NCBI RefSeq assembly: GCF_029982035.1
Contig: NZ_CP104166.1
Span: 248,001 to 312,000 of the forward strand
Direction of reading: 5' to 3'
From: Megaera polyxenophila
GTDB taxonomy: Bacteria > Pseudomonadota > Alphaproteobacteria > Rickettsiales > Rickettsiaceae
Length of the DNA: 64,000 nucleotides
The translations under genes and the position numbers were made by a program. Shown here one piece after another: positions 47,606 to 56,614 of this stretch. Within the stretch, counting starts at the first letter, position 1; the number at the start of each line of letters is the position of its first letter. The notes under the pieces were generated by a model. That model worked only from the letters and a program-made list of their open reading frames with translations. It did not search any database and had not been told where the DNA came from.

Positions 47606-47671
47606 AATTTGGGGCTAATTTGTATAGCAGCTGTTATGCAGCTTCTATACTTTTTGCTTATCCCCCAAATT
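47606..47671. other. Two-tier hairpin in intergenic DNA
   Basis: Outer stem AATTTGGGG (47606-47614) with CCCCAAATT (47663-47671), and inner stem GTATAG-C-AGCTG (47622-47633) with CAGCT-T-CTATAC (47639-47650), one mismatch, loop ttatg. The inner hairpin is followed by five T on the plus strand. It sits in the 383-base gap between SMR and rplT, both on the minus strand. It could be a small RNA, a palindromic repeat or a plus-strand terminator without a gene. The rest of the gap has no open frame. Confidence 0.5.
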
Positions 47672-47709
47672 CTTAGTTACAAAGACAAATCTATGGCTTA
47701 TGGAAGCCT

Positions 47710-47730
47710 AAAAAAGGAAGTATATTCCTT
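47710..47730 (-). terminator. Terminator of the rpmI-rplT operon
   Basis: On the minus strand AAGGAA-tatac-TTCCTT followed by T's (complement of the A run at 47711-47715). The stem begins in the rplT stop codon. Confidence 0.65.
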
Positions 47731-48091
47731 ATTTTGCGGTTAAACCTTTTTTGGCTTGCTCTACAATGTGGGCAAAACTATCGGCGTTATTTACAGCAAG
47801 CTCTGCCAGCATTTTACGATCCACAACAACCCCGGACTTATTTAATCCATTAATAAAGCTAGAATAAACCATTCCATGCTCTCTTACAGCTGCATTAATT
47901 CTTTGAATCCAGAGGCCTCTAAAATCACGCTTACGATTTCTACGATCTCTATACGCATACTGTAATCCTTTTTCTACTTTCTCAATTGCTATTCTAAAAC
48001 AATTCTTTGCCCTGCCTCTATAACCTTTAGCAAGCTTGATTATTTTTTTGTGGCGACTTTTGGATACTATTCCTGCTTTTGCACGTGTCAT
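47729..48091 (-). CDS. rplT: 50S ribosomal protein L20
   Basis: 120 residues, an RNA-binding protein essential in early assembly of the large subunit. The start TRAKAGIVSKSRHKKIIKLA and the segments GYRGRAKNCFRIA and YRDRRNRKRDFRGLWI are diagnostic. It lies 17 bases after rpmI in one operon. infC, often the first gene of this operon, is not upstream. Confidence 0.97.
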   Translation of the reverse strand: MTRAKAGIVSKSRHKKIIKLAKGYRGRAKNCFRIAIEKVEKGLQYAYRDRRNRKRDFRGLWIQRINAAVREHGMVYSSFINGLNKSGVVVDRKMLAELAVNNADSFAHIVEQAKKGLTAK

Positions 48092-48108
48092 AATTTCACT
48101 CTCATTTT

Positions 48109-48315
48109 TTAATTAGTCCCATTAGGAAGGAAAATCTTTACTAATCTCTTCGCATCTTCATCACCAAGTATTGTAGTTCCTCTTTGATTGCGAAGTTGAG
48201 CTTTCGTACGACGTCTCATAAAGTGCTGCTTACCTGCCTGACTAGCTTTTACTTTGCCGCTTGCAGTAAGCTTAAAGCGCTTTTTTGCACCCGAATGTGT
48301 CTTCATTTTAGGCAT
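48109..48315 (-). CDS. rpmI: 50S ribosomal protein L35
   Basis: 68 residues from the ATG at 48313-48315 (MPKMKTHSGAKKRFK), the universal start of L35. A longer open frame of 21 more codons upstream is hydrophobic and not part of the protein. The family end NFLPNG-like region is present (VKIFLPNG). It is followed by rplT. Confidence 0.96.
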   Translation of the reverse strand: MPKMKTHSGAKKRFKLTASGKVKASQAGKQHFMRRRTKAQLRNQRGTTILGDEDAKRLVKIFLPNGTN

Positions 48316-48417
48316 ATTGACTCTCTTTTTGGCATTTAAAAAAATAAACAAACAGCAAATTAGGCATACCAGAGCCACGTTGCTGTAAAGGGCATTATAC
48401 TTAATGCATATTCTTTT

Positions 48418-48470
48418 TTCAAGCCTTTAGTTATAAAACTAAAACAGATTTTACTGATTAAAGGCTTGAA
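48418..48470. other. 12-bp perfect inverted repeat
   Basis: TTCAAGCCTTTA (48418-48429) and TAAAGGCTTGAA (48459-48470), with 29 bases between. It lies 19 bases past the stop of the small exported His-rich protein and upstream of rpmI. It has no T run after the stem on the minus strand, so it may be a weak terminator, an mRNA 3' stabiliser or a binding site. Confidence 0.5.
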
Positions 48471-48488
48471 TTTAGGAGCTTAAAGGAA

Positions 48489-48692
48489 TTACTTAGAAGC
48501 TGATCCTTTTTTTCCGTGGCTATCACCATGATGCTCATGACCTTTGTCATGGCTTTTACCATGCTCTTCATGGGCCTTAGCGTGTCCTTCTTCGTGAGCC
48601 TTTCCAGCTGCAGAACCTTCAGATCCGGTATTTGCAAAAGCAAACTTTGATATCGCAAGAACACTGAGTAATAATGCTAATTTTTTAAACAT
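48489..48692 (-). CDS. Small exported His-rich protein
   Basis: 67 residues with a clear signal peptide (MFKKLALLLSVLAISKFAFA, cleavage after AFA) and an aaggag ribosome binding site. The mature 47 residues are nearly all His, Glu, Lys, Gly, Asp and Ser, with repeated HxxxH spacing (AHEEGHAKAHEEHGKSHDK then HEHHGDSHGKK). Ten or more His make metal (Ni, Zn, Cu) binding in the periplasm plausible. The family was not recognised. The signal peptide and the ending with KGSxxK resemble the neighbour at 48930, so they are probably paralogues. Confidence 0.75.
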   Translation of the reverse strand: MFKKLALLLSVLAISKFAFANTGSEGSAAGKAHEEGHAKAHEEHGKSHDKGHEHHGDSHGKKGSASK

Positions 48693-48929
48693 AACAGACT
48701 CCTTAATAAATTGATAAAAATTTTTATTGATACTACCTTAAACTGCTAAACGATGTGCTAGAACTTTTTATTTGTTGTGTTCTATATGCTTTTTTAATTT
48801 TATGGCCTGGTTTTTGTATTAGTAATACTTAATCCCGCCACGACGTTAAAAAAGAATAGTGTAGAGATAATAACACTAACCTTTAGCATATAGAACCACT
48901 TATAACTTAGAAAGCTTAACTAAAAATTA

Positions 48930-49115
48930 TTATTTCTTGCTTCCTTTTCCTTTTTCATTCAACTCTTTTTCTGCAGTTGCATCATCCTGAAGCGCTGCAT
49001 CTTTGCTAACTTCAGTAACAGGAGTAGTTTCAGCTGAACCTTTAGCAGAACCTGTTGCAAAAGCAACTTTTGATAAAGCAAATACACTAACTAGAATAAC
49101 AAGTAATCTTAACAT
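48930..49115 (-). CDS. Small exported protein, paralogue of the His-rich protein
   Basis: 61 residues. The signal peptide MLRLLVILVSVFALSKVAFA closely matches the neighbour's, and an aaggag site precedes the ATG. The mature part (TGSAKGSAETTPVTEVSKD) has no His, is acidic and ends GKGSKK like the other. The two are about 240 bases apart with no gene between, each with its own ribosome binding site. Function unknown. Divergence from His-rich to His-free is notable. Confidence 0.72.
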   Translation of the reverse strand: MLRLLVILVSVFALSKVAFATGSAKGSAETTPVTEVSKDAALQDDATAEKELNEKGKGSKK

Positions 49116-49178
49116 TTTAAACTCCTTAAATAAATTAAATTGGTGTACACACTATAGCACTTTTTTAGAAAAAATAAA

Positions 49179-50030
49179 CTAGATTCTATGCTTTGTTCCT
49201 TTTAGAGAATTACAAATTTTATAAATTTTACTTTTTTTGTAATGTTTGTGGTATTTTTGAAACAATTGTTGAGTAATATCTTTTGTGTGCGTACCCAGAA
49301 TAAGTAAATTTTTAATTTCTGTGATTAGTTTTTCCTCAGATGATTCAAGTGATTTTTTACCGGAAATCAATAATACTATCTCTCCTTTGGGTAAATTCTG
49401 ACTGTAATATTTTATTAAACTTTCTATATCAACCGTTCTCGATTCCTGAAAGAGCTTGGTCAATTCTCTAGAAACATTAGCTTCTCGATTACCGAGAATT
49501 TTTAATGCAGCCTGCAACGAATCCACTATTCTGGTAGATCTGTCAAAAAAGATAAGTGTTGCATCGACTTCTGCAAATTCTAAAAAAACCTTTTCCCTTC
49601 CTATATCCGTTTTGGGAAGAAACCCAGCAAATATAAACCGGTCAGAGGGTAAACCCGAAAGAGTTAATGCTGCTATCGGAGCAGAAACCCCAGGTGCTAT
49701 ATCAATAAAATATCCTTTTTCTTTTACTTCTCTAACCAATTTATATCCGGGATCAGAAATTAACGGCGTTCCGGCATCAGAAATTAAAGAAACAACTTTA
49801 CCGGCTTCTATATTTTTTATTATGTATTTACGAGTTGTCTCATCACTTTTGTCATTATATATGGAAAGAGAGCCGGTGATATTATGTTTTGCTAGTAATT
49901 TTGCTGATATTCTGGTATCCTCACATAAAATAATATCAGAGTTCTTTAGATTCTCAAGCGCCCGAATGGTAATGTCGTTTAAGTTACCAATTGGAGTTGA
50001 TACTATATAAAGCCCGGGTCTAAAATTCAT
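49179..50030 (-). CDS. rsmI: 16S rRNA 2'-O-ribose C1402 methyltransferase
   Basis: A 283-residue SAM enzyme of the tetrapyrrole-methylase fold that methylates the ribose of C1402 in the decoding centre. Family motifs seen are PGLYIVSTPIGNLNDI, IILCEDTR, SLISDAGTPLISDPGYKLV, APGVSAPIAALTLSGLPSDR and FAGFLP. The end is longer and basic. It is divergent from the PBP activator, with about 37 bases between the starts. Confidence 0.96.
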   Translation of the reverse strand: MNFRPGLYIVSTPIGNLNDITIRALENLKNSDIILCEDTRISAKLLAKHNITGSLSIYNDKSDETTRKYIIKNIEAGKVVSLISDAGTPLISDPGYKLVREVKEKGYFIDIAPGVSAPIAALTLSGLPSDRFIFAGFLPKTDIGREKVFLEFAEVDATLIFFDRSTRIVDSLQAALKILGNREANVSRELTKLFQESRTVDIESLIKYYSQNLPKGEIVLLISGKKSLESSEEKLITEIKNLLILGTHTKDITQQLFQKYHKHYKKSKIYKICNSLKGTKHRI

Positions 50031-50067
50031 ATAAAATAAGAATTGTCTTAAAATTTAGGAATATAAC

Positions 50068-51240
50068 ATGAACAACATAAAACAAAAATTTACAAAATTC
50101 ATTATTTCTTTTTGTTTTCTATTGGTTCTTACTGCTTGTGAATCTAGTAACAATAACACTAATAGTAAAAAAAGCTTATCAAATAATACCATTACTGAAG
50201 TTGCGCTTTTACTACCATTATCTGGTGAAAATGAATTACTCGCAAAACAATACGCTGGAATGATAAAAATGGGATTAGGAGATGGCGCTAAAACAAAAAT
50301 TAAAGTAACTTCTTATGACTGTTCTGATGAAATTAAATTAAAAGAATCCATTAAAAGAATATTAGAACAAAAAATTAAGATCATAATTGGGCCGATATAT
50401 TCTAAAGATACTAAGGTTCTCTCTGCAGCGATCAAAGATAAAGACGTAATTGCTCTATCTCTTTCAAATGACCCAACATTAGCTGATAATAATATGTTTA
50501 TCTTTGGTCATGCTCCTATGAGACAAATCGAACAAATTACTACTTATCTAATAAATAACGAATATAAGAATTATGTAATTTTATTACCAACCGGTAGACA
50601 CACACAAATTGTTAGCAAAATAATTCAGAATATTATAGCAAATAAAGAAGCAACACTTAGTAGAATGGAATTTTATAATAATACTGATGAAGATATAGAG
50701 AAAGCAGTTAATATTGTTTCTGATACTGTAAGTAATTTAAATGAACAGGATGAGATTTTGAAAAGGCCGGTAGTCATAGTGGGTGATGACCCAGAAAATT
50801 TAAAAAGGATATACCAATTTGCAAAAAATTTTAATTTAGATAAAAAAGCTGTTATCGCAGGCGATAACAGAATAGATGTAATCGATGATAAGCAATTTGA
50901 AATTATTTACACCGGATCAATTACTCTGGAAAATGGCAACCTAAAGCAAAGAGCTGCTACTTTAGGCATAAATTACTTCTCCTTTATGCACGCTCTTGCT
51001 TATGATGCTGGAAAGATAGTTGCAAGTAACATAATCGGTAATTACAGACAGGAAGATTTTTTAACTAGATTAAAAAGTTCCAAAAAGTTTTCGGGTGTAT
51101 CGGGCAAGTTATATTTTATAGATTCTATAGCCCAGCGTGAATACGAAATTATCAAAAAGCAGAATGGAGTATACACTCTACAAGATAACTATCCAAAAGC
51201 AGAGATAGAGGAAAAAGTTTTATCAATTCCTAATAATTAA
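50068..51240 (+). CDS. Penicillin-binding protein activator lipoprotein (LpoA-like)
   Basis: 390 residues with a lipoprotein signal (lipobox LTAC, Cys24) and a type I periplasmic-binding-protein fold: VALLPLSGENELLAKQYAGM, IIGPIYSKDTKVL and SLSNDP. This is the C-terminal domain of E. coli LpoA, an outer-membrane lipoprotein that activates PBP1A. The immediately downstream gene is PBP1A, which supports the pairing. It lacks the TPR-like N-terminal domain of LpoA, as in other alphaproteobacteria. Confidence 0.88.
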   Translation: MNNIKQKFTKFIISFCFLLVLTACESSNNNTNSKKSLSNNTITEVALLLPLSGENELLAKQYAGMIKMGLGDGAKTKIKVTSYDCSDEIKLKESIKRILEQKIKIIIGPIYSKDTKVLSAAIKDKDVIALSLSNDPTLADNNMFIFGHAPMRQIEQITTYLINNEYKNYVILLPTGRHTQIVSKIIQNIIANKEATLSRMEFYNNTDEDIEKAVNIVSDTVSNLNEQDEILKRPVVIVGDDPENLKRIYQFAKNFNLDKKAVIAGDNRIDVIDDKQFEIIYTGSITLENGNLKQRAATLGINYFSFMHALAYDAGKIVASNIIGNYRQEDFLTRLKSSKKFSGVSGKLYFIDSIAQREYEIIKKQNGVYTLQDNYPKAEIEEKVLSIPNN

Positions 51241-51370
51241 TTTTTGCTGAAAGTAGTAATGCATAGGGCAGTTAACCTTAACTCTGAAAAAGATTAGATT
51301 CACATAATTAATGACTTTTTTTGAACTTATCTCTATATTTAAAAAATCAAAATAAATTATACAGTTACTA

Positions 51371-53770
51371 ATGCTTAGATTTTTAATCCTTGCAACTAAG
51401 CTAAGTTTAGCCCTTGCTATTTTGGGGATTGCAGTTGTAATTGCTATTCTATGGCACTTTAGCCAAGATCTGCCGGATTATTCACAATTAAAAGAATATC
51501 ATCCTCCCTGCGTAACTAGGATTTATTCAGCAGATGGAAAATTGATTGAAGAATATGCGAAAGAAAAGAGAATTTTTGTCCCGATAAATAGCGTACCTAA
51601 GTCTCTTGCACAAGCCTTTATAGCAGCTGAAGATAAAAATTTTTATAGTCATCCCGGTATTGATATATTCAGTATTATCAGAGCGGCATTTGCAAATGTT
51701 TCTCATGTTATTAATGGTACTAGATTTGAGGGCGGATCAACTATTACTCAACAAGTTGTAAAAAACTTTCTATTAACTTCGGAAAGGTCGATTGAAAGGA
51801 AAGTTAAAGAAGCCATACTTTCCTATATGATTTCTCAGGTTTTGTCCAAAGACCAAATTCTAGAGCTATATTTAAATCAGCTCTTTTTAGGAAAAGGTTA
51901 TGGGGTTGCAGCTGCAGCGCTTGGTTATTTTAACAAATCAGTAGAAGAATTATCTATCGCTGAATCTGCTTTTTTGGCTTCGCTTCCCAAAGCCCCGTCG
52001 CAATATGGCTCTGAGAAAAATTACGAAAGGGCACTAGCTCGAAGAAATTACGTAATCGGACGCATGTATGATGATGGATATATTACTGAAAAAGAAGCAA
52101 GAGACTCAATAAATGAACCACTAAAACTCGTTAAACAAGATAAAGTTCAGACTCTAGATGCAGATTATTATGCCGAGCAAGTGCGGTCGGAAGTAATAGG
52201 CATGTTTGGTGAAGAGTATTTCTATACAGCAGGTTTAACCATTATCAGTTGTGTAGATTCCAAGTTACAGGAAAGTGCCGCTAACGCTTTAAGGTTCGGT
52301 ATTAAGACTTATGATATGAAAAGAGGTTACAGAGGGCCTCTTAGGAATATCCCTTTAACTAATTGGCAGAAAGATTTAGAAGCTCTTCCAAGACCGGTTG
52401 GGTTAAGGCATTACAAACTCGCAGTAGTATTAAACGTTGAAAACTCTCGTGCAAAAATAGGATTACGTGACGGTAAAACGGCCTTTATTAAACTGGCGGA
52501 TATGGCTCGGACAAAAACAAATCTGAATTCAGCGAGGGATTTACTTAAAAACGGTGATGTTATAGTAGTCGAAAAAATAGAAAATGATTATAAACTACAA
52601 CAGATACCAGAGGTTAATGGCGGTATAATGGTAGTTGAACCTTATACGGGAAGGGTTCTGGCCGCAGAAGGCGGTTATGATTACGATATAAGCAAATTTG
52701 ATAGAACTACCCAAGCAAAAAGGCAACCTGGTTCTTTAATCAAGCCTTTTGTTTATTTAGCAGCCCTTGAAAATGGTGCTAAACCTAATGATTTATTTCC
52801 TGATTCTCCTATTGAAATTTATCAAGGCGCAGGAATGCCTGTATGGAAACCTAAAAATTGGGACAACAAATTTATGGGCACAATGACCCTGCGGAAAGGA
52901 TTGGAAAAATCGCGTAACAGTATCACTGTTAGAGTTGGACAGATAGCAGGTCTTAGAAAAATTGCTGAAACCTTTAAAAGGTTCGGTATTAACGATAATC
53001 CCTCGCCAAAAATCCATTCAATTGTTCTTGGAGCTCTGGAAACCACTCTCGAGCGGATGACTATGGCTTATAGCATTATCGCTAATAAGGGACGAAAAGT
53101 TACACCACATTATATCGAATTAATTAAAGATAGAAAAGGCAATGTCCTCTACCGTAGGGATTATACGGAATGTATGGAATGTAAGGAATATAAACATGAT
53201 GAAACTGGCAATGCATTACTGCCGATAATTCCAGTATCGTCAGGACATATCATTACCGATGATGCCACAGATTATCAAATTACTTCTATTTTAATGGGGG
53301 CAATCCAAAGAGGAACTGGGCAGGCAGCAAAAATCATTCCTAAAGTTATAGCCGGTAAAACTGGTACAAGTAACGAGGGGAAAGACACCTGGTTTATAGG
53401 ATTTACCCCCAGAATAGTAGTAGGTACTTATATCGGTTATGATATTCCTCGAAGCCTCGGAAAAAGTGCAACTGGCGCTACTGTTGCACTCCCAATATTT
53501 ATAAATTTTATGAATAACGGTTACAAGGATATTGAATCTGTTGATTTTGAGATACCAAAATCAATTAATTTAATTCCAGTAAACTATGATACTGGTAAAC
53601 CATCAACAGAAAAAGGTTCAATAATAGAAGCTTTTAAAGCAAATTATTATGATACAGAATTAAAGAATTTGGAAAGTAAAACCCAGTTAGAAGACTTTTT
53701 CGATCCTTTCTCAAAAATCCAGGACAATATTATATTACCAAAAGAAGATCCGTCAGAGGAAATATATTAA
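51371..53770 (+). CDS. Penicillin-binding protein 1A
   Basis: A 799-residue bifunctional peptidoglycan synthase. One N-terminal membrane helix (about residues 8-30) is followed by the GT51 glycosyltransferase (AAEDKNFYSHPG with the catalytic Glu near 87, EGGSTITQQVVKN) and an OB-like domain. The transpeptidase has the nucleophile SxxK in GSLIKPF near 454, SxN in KSRNSITVR and KTG in AGKTGTSNEGKDTW near 662. All catalytic motifs are intact. With MltG and the LpoA-like gene it shows an active wall pathway. It starts 130 bases after the activator on the same strand. Confidence 0.96.
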   Translation: MLRFLILATKLSLALAILGIAVVIAILWHFSQDLPDYSQLKEYHPPCVTRIYSADGKLIEEYAKEKRIFVPINSVPKSLAQAFIAAEDKNFYSHPGIDIFSIIRAAFANVSHVINGTRFEGGSTITQQVVKNFLLTSERSIERKVKEAILSYMISQVLSKDQILELYLNQLFLGKGYGVAAAALGYFNKSVEELSIAESAFLASLPKAPSQYGSEKNYERALARRNYVIGRMYDDGYITEKEARDSINEPLKLVKQDKVQTLDADYYAEQVRSEVIGMFGEEYFYTAGLTIISCVDSKLQESAANALRFGIKTYDMKRGYRGPLRNIPLTNWQKDLEALPRPVGLRHYKLAVVLNVENSRAKIGLRDGKTAFIKLADMARTKTNLNSARDLLKNGDVIVVEKIENDYKLQQIPEVNGGIMVVEPYTGRVLAAEGGYDYDISKFDRTTQAKRQPGSLIKPFVYLAALENGAKPNDLFPDSPIEIYQGAGMPVWKPKNWDNKFMGTMTLRKGLEKSRNSITVRVGQIAGLRKIAETFKRFGINDNPSPKIHSIVLGALETTLERMTMAYSIIANKGRKVTPHYIELIKDRKGNVLYRRDYTECMECKEYKHDETGNALLPIIPVSSGHIITDDATDYQITSILMGAIQRGTGQAAKIIPKVIAGKTGTSNEGKDTWFIGFTPRIVVGTYIGYDIPRSLGKSATGATVALPIFINFMNNGYKDIESVDFEIPKSINLIPVNYDTGKPSTEKGSIIEAFKANYYDTELKNLESKTQLEDFFDPFSKIQDNIILPKEDPSEEIY

Positions 53771-53835
53771 GTCCTAGTTACGCTTTAGTGCTTAGCTTTT
53801 GGCTGCAAGTAACACAGCTAATTTGCAAACTGATT

Positions 53836-54040
53836 TCATAAATACCCTTTATAATAGGAATTCCTTGCTGAACTAATAGCTTCTTCTTCTGTTAAATAAA
53901 TATACCTAATACAATACGATTGCAAAAACCATCTGTTTCTTAACACCTGCGTGACGTAACACTTCTGTAAAAACAGGAAAACCATCAGATTTTGGACGAA
54001 TTGAAATTGCGTATTGTTGTGGTAAAGTATACTCTAGATG
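53836..54040 (-). pseudogene. Decayed small gene fragment
   Basis: On the minus strand one frame gives YTLPQQYAISIRPKSDGF and on to a frame break. The next frame then gives IYLTEEEAISSARNSYYKGY before a stop, as if a single protein of about 65 residues lost one base. The family was not identified. It lies between PBP1A and the toxin gene. Confidence 0.4.
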
Positions 54041-54048
54041 TAACTATA

Positions 54049-54321
54049 TTATAGGCCTAAAAATTCTTTCCTTGCTTTTCTAGTAGGAAATAGCGTTTTT
54101 AGAAAAAAGCAGTCTTTTTCTTCTTCTATAAATGGAACAGCATATACTTCTTCTAATACACGGACATATAAAATTTTCTGCTCAGGATATTTTAGTTCAT
54201 TAGGATGTTTTCTAATATCTAATATATTCCCTTCGGAAATAGCTTGAATTATTTCTTCAAAACCAATCCCTCTCGTTTCTAGCAGTTGAGAGTTTTTCTC
54301 GTAGTTGTATTTAAAATTCAT
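54049..54321 (-). CDS. Toxin of a type II toxin-antitoxin pair (BrnT-like)
   Basis: 90 residues: YNYEKNSQLLETRGIGFEEI fits the BrnT pattern, in which an EKN segment is followed by a xRGxxFEE motif, and the strand pattern KILYVRVLEEVYAVPFIEE and end TRKARKEFL match RelE-fold BrnT toxins. BrnT cleaves mRNA. The first codon follows the antitoxin stop by 14 bases. It is the second gene of the pair, the usual order for BrnA-BrnT being reversed, so a related family is also possible. Confidence 0.62.
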   Translation of the reverse strand: MNFKYNYEKNSQLLETRGIGFEEIIQAISEGNILDIRKHPNELKYPEQKILYVRVLEEVYAVPFIEEEKDCFFLKTLFPTRKARKEFLGL

Positions 54322-54335
54322 CCTACTAATAATAA

Positions 54336-54587
54336 TTAAATCTTAGAGGCATCATGGTGAATTAGCATATTAATATAAGTTTGGTATGCTAAACCCATTT
54401 TTGAAGCTTTAATCTTAATCGCTTCAAGATCATGATTTGCAACTCTTATAGTAATAGATTTTTTGCTTTTTAAGTGCTTAGTAGCAGCTATCTTTAAATT
54501 ATCTACTAACGATTTAGTCTTTATACTCTTTTGAGCATTAAAACTATCTTCAATATTTTGTTCATATTTATCTAATATTGTATTCAT
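54336..54587 (-). CDS. CopG/BrnA-like antitoxin
   Basis: 83 residues. The C-terminal part has the ribbon-helix-helix pattern of CopG-type antitoxins: strand ITIRVANHDLEAIKIKASK and then MGLAYQTYINMLIHH. It would neutralise the toxin and repress the operon. A promoter with an overlapping inverted repeat lies directly upstream. Confidence 0.68.
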   Translation of the reverse strand: MNTILDKYEQNIEDSFNAQKSIKTKSLVDNLKIAATKHLKSKKSITIRVANHDLEAIKIKASKMGLAYQTYINMLIHHDASKI

Positions 54588-54616
54588 TATTTGATATACC
54601 GGTTAATTATTGATTA

Positions 54617-54650
54617 GTACAATTTACCATATTTGTACATACTATGTCAA
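54617..54650 (-). promoter_or_regulatory. Promoter and operator of the toxin-antitoxin operon
   Basis: On the minus strand TTGACA (54650-54645), an 18-base spacer and TAAATT (54626-54621). An inverted repeat GTACAAAT-atggta-AATTGTAC (54617-54638, one mismatch) covers the -10 box. The rest of the gap to the next gene (54651-54934) has no recognisable feature. Confidence 0.5.
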
Positions 54651-54934
54651 TACTTATTAAAAAATTAAGAGTTAGAGGTAATAAATTCTACGATTAATTA
54701 ACAACCTGTTTGTTATAAGCATTTTACCCCACCACTCCTATTATATATTACTTTATCGTAAGCAGAACTCTTATCAGTTAGTTATAATAATTAAAGGGTA
54801 GTAAGGTTAAATATGATTTTCCAATTTAAGTAAAATAAGTAAATAGGACAAAAATTAAGTCAACAGAAAACTTCAACGATAGTCCTAATAGTTACAATAC
54901 TCCAAAGAATTGAGAAGCAGATATACTCTTGCAG

Positions 54935-56614
54935 TTAAATTTCAACTCCAAAGAATCTTTTGATTTTCAGCTTATCTTCTGAGGATAAGTTTGATTTAAA
55001 TTGATATATTTCTTTTTTATTATCACTCTCTGGTCTGAATTTAAATGTTTTATTAATTGTTTTTATTGTTGCTATCTGATCAGGATCAGAGCCTTTAGGA
55101 AAACTAAATTCTACTACTTTATCTCCATTTCTTAATCCGGCTTTATAAGCGTTACTGTTAGGGTTAATATTATGTATAATTTTGTTTTTTAAGATTTTAT
55201 CCCTATTAAAACCACGCTCATACGGACCCATTTTTATTTTTTCCAGAGGTAAAATAGAGGCAGCAGCAGTTAAATCAATTATTTTTCCTTGATCTATAAA
55301 TATAGCAATTTCCTGTTCAATCCCTTGGAATATATAGTTTTTAGCGCTCTCTTTAAAAGATTTTACAGAAAATGGTTGTTGTTTTGCGATTTTAAACAGA
55401 TCTAATATAATATTATCTATAGATTTTGTATCATCATGGAGTTTAATAAGGCTATTTAGGTAAATAGCAAAAACAAAACCGCGAGTATACGGAAGTTTTT
55501 GTACATTTTCATTTTTCCAGTAACTATTTTTGATCGTGGTGTTAGGTTGATTTATCACAGGAGATAAGTAGTAATTTCTCAATATTTGATTGCATTCATC
55601 AATAAATTCTTCAAGCGAAATACCTCCAGAACGTAATGCTAGAACCCTTGCATAATAATCAGTAAATCCTTCACTCCACCAATAATCCAAGCTGTCTCGC
55701 CCATTATTATGTATTTTACCTCCTAGCCAATTATGTAAATGCTCATGGGCAAAAAGAATATAATAATCCAAATGCTTCATGCCTTTTGGTAAATAAGCTG
55801 CAAAACTATCGTATAATCTAGTTCCTCCCATTGAATTTGTATCATTTCCTTCAATTAAACTTATAACATAATAAGGAAAATCATGATCATTAAAGAACGA
55901 CCTTTGAGTTTTAACAATCTCTTGAAGTGAAGTAACAATTAAGCCATCTTTAATATCAAAAGACCCATAGAGTGACAAGAAAACCGGATTTTTATTATCA
56001 GCAATCTGATACATACGTAAGTTTCCTGCCGCATAAATTGCATGTAGTAATTCCTGCGCTTTTGCTCTAAAATTGAGGAACTGAGCAATCCCGTAAGATG
56101 AAATCGTTTTCCATTTACTCGGCATTTCTTTCCATTCTATAGAAAAAGATACTTCACCTGCCTCTCGTGCATCATTTGGTATGGCAAATATTCCATAACC
56201 GACACTATGTACTAAATCTGTACGGATAATTGCTTCATGGACTTCGGCCGGATCACCCTTTTTTTGATGAATCTCATAATTTATAATAACTCTATCAGTA
56301 GACTTAGGTGTTGCTATGATCAGCTGGTTGCAAAGTTCATTATTTGAAATTATGCGATAGCTAAAATTATCTACCTTAACCTCTTTCAGCTGTTCTACAT
56401 ATTCACCGCTAGCCCATCTGCATGGCAAATCAACAACTAATTGATCCTTTATATCCCCTCTAATATCTGCCGTTACTTTTATTGCCGGTGCTTTATTTCC
56501 GAATAAAGGAGTAATGGTATAATAAATTGAGGAATAGCTATTAGCAAAAACAACATTAGACGATGCAATACCCCATAAGAAAATAATTATAATACAGCTA
56601 CTAAATTTATTCAT
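54935..56614 (-). CDS. M61-family metallopeptidase (glycyl aminopeptidase-like) with PDZ
   Basis: A 559-residue exported peptidase. Signal peptide with cleavage near VVFANS (residue 24). The zinc site HExxH occurs as AHEHLHNWLGG (near residue 291), and the distal Glu is in WWSEGFTDYYARV. A PDZ-like domain follows around residues 480-530 (NSNAYKAGLRNGDKVVEF). M61 enzymes release N-terminal Gly or Ala. The ATG overlaps the lpxI stop by four bases, so it is the last gene of the lipid A operon. Confidence 0.9.
   Translation of the reverse strand: MNKFSSCIIIIFLWGIASSNVVFANSYSSIYYTITPLFGNKAPAIKVTADIRGDIKDQLVVDLPCRWASGEYVEQLKEVKVDNFSYRIISNNELCNQLIIATPKSTDRVIINYEIHQKKGDPAEVHEAIIRTDLVHSVGYGIFAIPNDAREAGEVSFSIEWKEMPSKWKTISSYGIAQFLNFRAKAQELLHAIYAAGNLRMYQIADNKNPVFLSLYGSFDIKDGLIVTSLQEIVKTQRSFFNDHDFPYYVISLIEGNDTNSMGGTRLYDSFAAYLPKGMKHLDYYILFAHEHLHNWLGGKIHNNGRDSLDYWWSEGFTDYYARVLALRSGGISLEEFIDECNQILRNYYLSPVINQPNTTIKNSYWKNENVQKLPYTRGFVFAIYLNSLIKLHDDTKSIDNIILDLFKIAKQQPFSVKSFKESAKNYIFQGIEQEIAIFIDQGKIIDLTAAASILPLEKIKMGPYERGFNRDKILKNKIIHNINPNSNAYKAGLRNGDKVVEFSFPKGSDPDQIATIKTINKTFKFRPESDNKKEIYQFKSNLSSEDKLKIKRFFGVEI

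Noticed and set aside
48458..48664. 68-codon minus ORF overlapping the His-rich protein
   Set aside because: It is in another frame of the same stretch. The 48489-48692 frame has the signal peptide and RBS.
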